NCBI GenBank assembly: GCA_964526665.1
Contig: CAZGJL010000004.1
Span: 1-64,000, forward strand
Reading direction: 5' to 3'
Length of the DNA stretch: 64,000 nucleotides
DNA from: M50B91 sp964526665
GTDB taxonomy: Bacteria > Patescibacteriota > Gracilibacteria > UBA4473
The notes under the pieces were generated by a model, which had not been told where the DNA came from, did not search any database, and saw only the letters and a program-made list of their open reading frames with translations. Made by a program: the position numbers and the translations under genes. Position 1 is the stretch's first letter. Each line of letters opens with the position of its first letter. This document shows, in pieces, positions 59,912 through 64,000 of the stretch.

Positions 59912-60547
59912 TTAAATAGCTGGATTGGTGTATGGCCCTAAAACCCCCGACGGGGTAATTTTGTATAATTTCCAAGCACCCTCACAGTCTGGACCACTAC
60001 CTCTCCATGTACATCCCCCTAATACATTACCTGATCCCTCAACTGTCTCTCCTTGCATTGCTGCAGTAATTCCTTTTGTTGTTCCATCAAGAAAAACATA
60101 TGCTTCTGGGGTGGAAGTTATCAGTTTTCCATTTTGTGGATTCTCTTCTTCTGCTCCCACTACAACAAAAAAATCATTATCTCCAGATGTCGTTCCCATG
60201 TGTATAGCATAATAATATGCTAAACCATTTTTTACCTCTGGCATTGAATAGTCATTATCTGCTAATAAATCACTTAATCCTGTAGTTAAAATTTGTGTGT
60301 CACAAGACTCTCCTGAGGCATCCCCTAACATAGCATAATTATATACCGTACAATCCCCCTTCCCTCCTGAATCAACCTTAATCATCATAGCAATATTCTG
60401 TACTGTCGACACACGCTCTGAGTCTCGAGCTTTGGCAAAGTACGAACGAAATGTACCAACCGAAATGGTAGATAATATCCCGAGGATCACTATCACTACC
60501 AGTAACTCAATGAGGGTGAATCCCTTCTGTTGGAATTTGTTTTTCAT
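59912..60547 (-). CDS. Type IV pilin-like protein 5
   Basis: 211 residues. MKNKFQQKGFTLIELLVVIV, then a stretch similar to pilins 3 and 4 for about 60 residues, after which it diverges (CDTQILTTGLSDLLADNDYS...VYNYAMLGDASGES). Keeps the GAEEENPQNG and YVFLDGTTKGITAAMQG blocks; C-terminus has a Cys pair (LGGCTWRGSGPDCEG). First gene of the array, next to the DUF559 cassette. Confidence 0.9.
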   Translation of the reverse strand: MKNKFQQKGFTLIELLVVIVILGILSTISVGTFRSYFAKARDSERVSTVQNIAMMIKVDSGGKGDCTVYNYAMLGDASGESCDTQILTTGLSDLLADNDYSMPEVKNGLAYYYAIHMGTTSGDNDFFVVVGAEEENPQNGKLITSTPEAYVFLDGTTKGITAAMQGETVEGSGNVLGGCTWRGSGPDCEGAWKLYKITPSGVLGPYTNPAI

Positions 60548-60632
60548 TTGTATTTTATAAAATTTCCTGAGTAATCCTGACTATAATGAAAGATAAGTGC
60601 AATTTTTTTTATGTTTTTTATGATTTTTAAAA

Positions 60633-60670
60633 TAACGCCCCCTATCCCCCTCTTATAATCAAGAGGGGGG
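60633..60670. repeat. Left inverted repeat of the DUF559 cassette
   Basis: TAACGCCCCCTAT (60633-60645) then CCCCCTCTT / AAGAGGGGG palindrome (60646-60669). The DUF559 stop codon is within it, so the last residues YPPS are repeat-encoded. Confidence 0.75.
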
Positions 60671-61021
60671 ATATAAATAGATTTTTATTTCGTTTAATAC
60701 TCTTCCTATATTTCCCAAAACTTCTTTATTTTTAAAACGTACGACAACAATATTATGGGATTCTAAAAACTTTGTTCTTGCCGCATCATCTAATATCACT
60801 TCTTTATCTTCATGATATTTTCCATCCAATTCAATGGCTATTCGATACCGAGGACAATAAAAATCCAGTATATAATTTTGAACACTATATTGTCGGTAAA
60901 ACTTAACCCCTAATTTATTCTTACGTACATACTGCCAGAGACATTTTTCTGCTATGGTTCCTTTTCTTCGAAGTAATTTTCTTCTTTCACGCAATATCTG
61001 AATATTATATCCCTTTTTCAT
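60659..61021 (-). CDS. DUF559 (Vsr-like) endonuclease-fold protein
   Basis: A 120-residue PD-(D/E)XK-type nuclease related to the short-patch repair (Vsr) fold. KKGYNIQILRERRKLLRRKG leads into AEKCLWQYVRKNKLGVKFYR; the core is FYRQYSVQNYILDFYCPRYRIAIELDGKYH, with Asp in ILDFYCP, E-L-D and HEDKEVILDDAARTKFL; NIVVVRFKNKEVL ends the fold. DUF559 proteins are widespread and poorly characterised. ATG 61021 is preferred to TTG 61027. The C-terminus runs into the left repeat. Confidence 0.88.
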   Translation of the reverse strand: MKKGYNIQILRERRKLLRRKGTIAEKCLWQYVRKNKLGVKFYRQYSVQNYILDFYCPRYRIAIELDGKYHEDKEVILDDAARTKFLESHNIVVVRFKNKEVLGNIGRVLNEIKIYLYPPS

Positions 61022-61084
61022 ACTCAAATCCTACAAAACAGACCACAAAATAAAACCCATCCATTTAATCATTTTTTAATCTAT

Positions 61085-61145
61085 ACCCCCCTCTTGATTA
61101 TAAGAGGGGGACAAAGACGATCCCCAATGACTCGGGGGCGTTACT
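61085..61145. repeat. Right inverted repeat of the DUF559 cassette
   Basis: CCCCCCTCTT / AAGAGGGGG palindrome (loop GATTAT), then ACAAAGACGATCCCCAATGA and CTCGGGGGCGTTA. Reverse complement shows the same order of blocks as the left end, plus the insert. Confidence 0.75.
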
Positions 61146-61169
61146 TTAAAAAATTCCCTCTCTTTTCTC

Positions 61170-62147
61170 CTACAACGTTGGTAGTACTCGCTCAATCCGA
61201 GCTACAGCATCCATGTCTTCTGGAAAAATGAATTTTTCTCCTGTTACCCGCTCATAGAGGTCAATATATTTTTCTGCTGCCATCATACGTAGCTCATCAT
61301 CCAAATATTGTGACGGATCCGCGCTGGCATCATCCACATCATATCCTTTGGCCACGATTTTCGTTCTCACAAACTCCTTACTCAATGCCTCTGGTTCTTT
61401 TCCTGCATCAAATAATTCCGCGTACGTATCTGCCACCCAGTACCTGGAACTATCTGGCGTATGTACCTCATCAATTACAATAAGCTCTCCTTCTGGTGTT
61501 ATTCCCATTTCATATTTCGTATCGACCAAGATCAATCCACGCTCAACAGCAACCCTTTGCCCAAGAGAAAACATCTTCAAAGCATATTCTTGCGCCTTTT
61601 CCCACGTGGGCGTATCAAGATATCCTCGACTTACAACTTCTTCCGAGGAAATATTCTCATCATGTTCTCCTGCCTCACTTGGTTTTGTAGTTGGCGTAAT
61701 GATAGGAGCAGCGAAAATCTGATTCTTTTTCATCCCTTCTGGCATTTCAATACCACAAATCATACGATCTGAATTTTGGTACGCATACCAACTCGATGTT
61801 TTGGTTGATCCGGTCAAATATCCACGCACGATAACTTCTATAGATAAGGGCTTCACATTTTTTACAAGAGAAATATTCGGATCTGGCACATCGATCAAGT
61901 GATGAGGCACCACTCCGTCAAGCTGACGAAACCACCATGCTGCGATTTGGTTTAATACCTGTCCCTTGAATGGTACGGTTCCCAGAACGAAATCAAATGC
62001 TGAAATACGATCTGTTACTACGATTGCACGTCGCGCATCATCCAAAACAAAGCTTTCTCGTACCTTTCCCTTATGATATTCCTGAGCACTGGGAAACGAA
62101 ATAGCATCAACAGTTGTTACAAGTGCTGCTTGAATCAGATCGTTCAT
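61170..62147 (-). CDS. purC: SAICAR synthetase
   Basis: Joins aspartate to CAIR in purine synthesis, the step after PurE. 325 residues, larger bacterial-type. GKVRESFVLDDARRAIVVTD binds ATP; RISAFDFVLGTVPFKGQVLN and VIVRGYLTGSTKTSSWYAYQ are the substrate and ATP core; ILVDTKYEMGITPEGELIVI is the metal-binding strand. ATG 62147. A -10-like TAAAAT lies six bases before the ATG. Confidence 0.95.
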   Translation of the reverse strand: MNDLIQAALVTTVDAISFPSAQEYHKGKVRESFVLDDARRAIVVTDRISAFDFVLGTVPFKGQVLNQIAAWWFRQLDGVVPHHLIDVPDPNISLVKNVKPLSIEVIVRGYLTGSTKTSSWYAYQNSDRMICGIEMPEGMKKNQIFAAPIITPTTKPSEAGEHDENISSEEVVSRGYLDTPTWEKAQEYALKMFSLGQRVAVERGLILVDTKYEMGITPEGELIVIDEVHTPDSSRYWVADTYAELFDAGKEPEALSKEFVRTKIVAKGYDVDDASADPSQYLDDELRMMAAEKYIDLYERVTGEKFIFPEDMDAVARIERVLPTL

Positions 62148-62191
62148 ATGGTTATTTTAAAAATACAGAATTAGTATGTACAAATTTAAAG

Positions 62192-62253
62192 AAATTTCAA
62201 TCTTCAAATATAAAATTCAATATTTGAAGTTTGTAGATTGTAGATTGAAGTTT
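62192..62253 (+). repeat. Heptad-family repeat upstream of trmD
   Basis: CTTCAAATATAAAATTC and then units GAAGTTT, GTAGATT, GTAGATT, GAAGTTT; the unit run is the same as in the right arm of the four-helix cassette for more than 20 bases. Confidence 0.75.
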
Positions 62254-62273
62254 GACAAAAACTCTGCCAAAAT
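62245..62273 (+). promoter_or_regulatory. Promoter of trmD with -35 inside a heptad repeat
   Basis: -35 TTGAAG (62245-62250) within the repeat, 17 bases, -10 CAAAAT (62268-62273), six bases to ATG 62280. Confidence 0.55.
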
Positions 62274-62279
62274 CCAGAC

Positions 62280-62939
62280 ATGAAATTCGAAATTTTGACC
62301 ATTTTCCCCGAAGCATTTGAAAGCTTTGTAAAAACCTCCATTATTGGAAGAGCTATCGATGAAGGAAAAATAGAAATAAACATTCACGACATCCGTGATT
62401 TTACGGAGAATAAACATAAAAAAGTAGATGATGTTCCTTTTGGCGGAGGTGCGGGAATGCTCATGGCATGCCAACCACTCTTTGATTCCATTGAGCACGT
62501 AAAAGGATTAGAAAAAGACAACGCACCTGTCATCTTCTTCACTCCGAGTAAAACCGTTCTCAATCAAGAAATAGCAGAAGAATATTCAGATCAAAAAAAG
62601 TATTCACGAATAATTTTATTATGCGGACACTATGAAGGAATAGACCAGCGTGTGCGCGACAATCTCATTGATCGAGAAATATCTATTGGAAACTTTGTAC
62701 TCACGGGAGGCGAACTTCCTGCTCAAGTTTTCATTGATGCCGTTGGGCGACTCATTCCTGGAGTATTAGGAAAAGAAGAGAGTCACCAAGAAGAAAGTTT
62801 CAGTGAAAAACTAAAGGGAAAAATTGAATATCCTCATTACACACGTCCCTCAGACTTCCGTGGAATGAAAGTACCCGAGGTTCTCATTTCTGGACACCAC
62901 GCAAAAATTGAAGAGTGGCGCAATGACAAGTGCCAATAA
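62280..62939 (+). CDS. trmD: tRNA (guanine-37-N1)-methyltransferase
   Basis: Methylates G37 of tRNAs with 36G, preventing frameshift. 219 residues, SPOUT knot fold: FEILTIFPEAFESFVKTSII, DIRDFTENKHKKVDDVPFGG, LLCGHYEGIDQRVRDNLIDR (the knot) and SIGNFVLTGGELPAQVFIDA are intact, as is the linker RLIPGVLGKEESHQEESF. Slightly short at the C-terminus. A heptad repeat begins at its stop codon. Confidence 0.96.
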   Translation: MKFEILTIFPEAFESFVKTSIIGRAIDEGKIEINIHDIRDFTENKHKKVDDVPFGGGAGMLMACQPLFDSIEHVKGLEKDNAPVIFFTPSKTVLNQEIAEEYSDQKKYSRIILLCGHYEGIDQRVRDNLIDREISIGNFVLTGGELPAQVFIDAVGRLIPGVLGKEESHQEESFSEKLKGKIEYPHYTRPSDFRGMKVPEVLISGHHAKIEEWRNDKCQ

Positions 62940-62940
62940 G

Positions 62941-62978
62941 TTCAAATTACAATTCACAATTCACAAATTTCAAATTGA
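62941..62978 (+). repeat. Heptad-family repeat after trmD
   Basis: TTCAAATTACAATTC, ACAATTC, ACAAATTTC, AAATTG: seven-base units in the reverse orientation, starting one base after the trmD TAA. Confidence 0.65.
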
Positions 62979-63036
62979 ATAGACTTTCTTATGTCTAATC
63001 TGATAAAATCTGAATGAATTTTTTGATAAAATAAAA

Positions 63037-63768
63037 ATGGATACAAAAGACGGCCCATCAATTGCACATATTATTATACGATTTTTCACTGGATTTGGTG
63101 CAGGCCTATCGGGAAGCATTGTGTTTCTGCTTATCCTCTTTGCAGGATGGTCTGTTGTGGGAGAAACGCTTTCTGTTACACCCGAAACCATGAATGAGTT
63201 TGGTGTTCTTGTCGGACAAAACAGCACTCACCCTCTTTTTGTATATCTTGTACTCTTAGCAACCTTTCTCGGTGTTCTTGCCTCTACGGCAGCCTATACA
63301 TTTCTCATGACCCTTATTGAGAGTCGTTTTACATTACGATCAACAACACTCACTCATGTTTTTTTTGGAAATCTTGTTCTGATGATTTTCCTTCTTCCTG
63401 CATATGTTGTTGCTAGTAGTGAAATAGGTCTTGATGGTATTACTTCCGTAGTACTTGCACATATATTAATTTCTGGATTATTTTCCTTTCTTGTTATTGA
63501 ATCTCTTCATTCAAATAAATATTTTCTTGTAAAAGTGTACGCACTTATTATTGCTCTCTCGTTCTTCTTTTTTATGTCTACAAAGCTAGCAACAAATACA
63601 ACCTCCTTGGTCATACTTTCTATGCCATTCCTTTTTGGATTCCTAGCAATGACGAGCTCCCTGGCAATGGCTATTTATAAGTGGTTCTACCGCACCTACG
63701 GAAGCGATGTTCTTAATATCGATACTCGTTTTGGTAGTGATTATGACGACAACTCAAAAAACTATTAG
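63037..63768 (+). CDS. Polytopic membrane protein of unknown function (243 aa)
   Basis: Unrecognised. Six predicted transmembrane helices: about 19-41, 65-88, 104-127, 133-155, 165-183 and 191-213, with few charges in between. N-terminus is acidic and short (MDTKDGPSIAHI), C-terminus Asp/Tyr-rich (DVLNIDTRFGSDYDDNSKNY) and likely cytoplasmic. No transporter signature seen. TAAAAT-type box precedes the ATG; a hairpin terminator follows. Confidence 0.65.
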   Translation: MDTKDGPSIAHIIIRFFTGFGAGLSGSIVFLLILFAGWSVVGETLSVTPETMNEFGVLVGQNSTHPLFVYLVLLATFLGVLASTAAYTFLMTLIESRFTLRSTTLTHVFFGNLVLMIFLLPAYVVASSEIGLDGITSVVLAHILISGLFSFLVIESLHSNKYFLVKVYALIIALSFFFFMSTKLATNTTSLVILSMPFLFGFLAMTSSLAMAIYKWFYRTYGSDVLNIDTRFGSDYDDNSKNY

Positions 63769-63796
63769 TCGTCTATTCTTTTTCTTGTATTAAAAA

Positions 63797-63828
63797 AGTC
63801 ACCCCATAATTCAGAGTGACCTTTTATT
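63797..63828. terminator. Bidirectional terminator at the right end
   Basis: GTCAC...GTGAC stem with A run before and T run after, between convergent genes. Confidence 0.75.
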
Positions 63829-63847
63829 TTAAAACAATATTTTTTTA

Positions 63848-64000
63848 TTACTCCATAGGCATCATTTCCGCTGGATCTATTTCCATTGGTTCTGGTACTA
63901 CAGGCGGTGCTACTACTGGAGTTTCTACTGCAGCTGCTTGCATTGCTGCTTCACGTGCTGCTTTTACTTGTGACATAGAACATTCTGAATTCACAAGTCC
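63848..64000 (-). CDS. 3' end of a gene for an Ala/Pro/Met-rich protein (runs off right edge)
   Basis: Fifty C-terminal residues are in the window: an Ala/Glu-rich helix (SQVKAAREAAMQAAAVE) with one Cys (NSECSMS), then a low-complexity tail of Pro, Val, Met and Glu (TPVVAPPVVPEPMEIDPAEM) before TAA at 63848-63850. Such tails occur on secreted or surface-bound proteins, but the N-terminus is outside the window, so no function can be assigned. Confidence 0.65.
   Translation of the reverse strand, partial: GLVNSECSMSQVKAAREAAMQAAAVETPVVAPPVVPEPMEIDPAEMMPME

Larger units (their letters stand above)
60633..61145. mobile_element. Inverted-repeat cassette carrying a DUF559 nuclease gene
   Basis: Left end 60633-60670 and right end 61085-61145 hold the same GC-rich blocks in inverted orientation: TAACGCCCCC and the CCCCCTCTT...AAGAGGGGG palindrome with loop ATAATC. 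The right end has a 21-base insert between the blocks. The gene between them ends inside the left repeat. A solo copy of the repeat sits at 3945-3980. Confidence 0.6.

Noticed and set aside
60619..61155. Clear target-site duplication around the DUF559 cassette
   Set aside because: Both flanks have TTTAAAA, but the region is AT-rich and the match is offset by one base, so it is not evidence on its own.
1..64000. Recoded UGA (as in some related CPR lineages)
   Set aside because: TGA ends many well-recognised genes here at the right position (hisS, glyS, folP, the 2H phosphoesterase), so UGA is a normal stop.

Overview
The window is AT-rich bacterial DNA in the standard code (TGA, TAA and TAG all end genes) with very small intergenic gaps, many 1-8 base gene overlaps (ATGA, TAATG), few Shine-Dalgarno sequences and many short orphan membrane proteins. 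The gene content (type IV pilin cluster, split carB, class II PurE, DUF559 and four-helix-bundle genes, SemiSWEET, giant coiled-coil protein) points to a Candidate Phyla Radiation (Patescibacteria) genome. The comparatively rich nucleotide, folate and tRNA-synthetase set would fit a Peregrinibacteria-like lineage; that placement is inference.

Layout. 1-6.5 kb: trpS (partial), LOG-family hydrolase, glyS, a conserved orphan, tRNA-Asp with a duplicated 3' end, an NAD-epimerase. 6.7-10.5 kb: membrane proteins, one carrying seven Cys-rich 29-30 residue repeats, and a YtxH-like protein. 10.6-12.9 kb: operon purE (class II)-hisS-recR. 12.9-17.6 kb: orphan, glycosyltransferase, leuS, a membrane-anchored orphan. 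17.7-24.6 kb: envelope block (RBBP9-type hydrolase, lipoprotein, 3D/peptidoglycan-binding protein, MscS, SLH protein), then nrnA and a SemiSWEET. 24.8-35.8 kb: IMPACT-family protein, tRNA-Leu, second MscS, C-terminal half of CarB, Lgt-like protein, PilC-like membrane protein, pyrG, folP, tmk, folD. 36-45.8 kb: K+ channel with zinc ribbon, HI0933-type flavoprotein, a lipoprotein preceded by a candidate structured RNA, a 1044-residue coiled-coil/glycine-rich protein, pnp, rpsO, tRNA-Val, rpsT, lspA. 46-50.7 kb: a three-gene operon (GTP cyclohydrolase II fused to a nucleotidyltransferase, a 2H phosphoesterase, a RibD-type reductase) converging with an Upf1-like helicase. 50.8-55.1 kb: small secreted protein, mltG, ybaB, a 54-residue membrane peptide, gyrB. 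55.1-61.2 kb: accessory zone with a four-helix-bundle gene inside inverted repeats, a truncated polyprenyl glycosylphosphotransferase, five tandem type IV pilins, and a DUF559 nuclease gene inside a different pair of inverted repeats. 61.2-64 kb: purC, trmD, a membrane protein and the end of an Ala/Pro-rich protein.

How it fits together. Housekeeping genes cover translation (TrpS, GlyS, HisS, LeuS, S15, S20, TrmD, three tRNAs), nucleotide and folate metabolism (PurE, PurC, PyrG, Tmk, half CarB, FolP, FolD), RNA turnover (PNPase, NrnA), DNA maintenance (GyrB, RecR) and lipoprotein/envelope work (Lgt-like, LspA, MltG, SLH and lipoproteins). The most novel-looking parts are the GCHII-nucleotidyltransferase operon, the two inverted-repeat cassettes whose repeats also occur alone elsewhere in the window, the pilin array with conserved 5' halves and variable 3' halves, and a promoter-driven structured RNA near 38.9 kb. 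Many genes have a -10 box exactly 7-8 bases before the start codon, suggesting widespread leaderless transcription.
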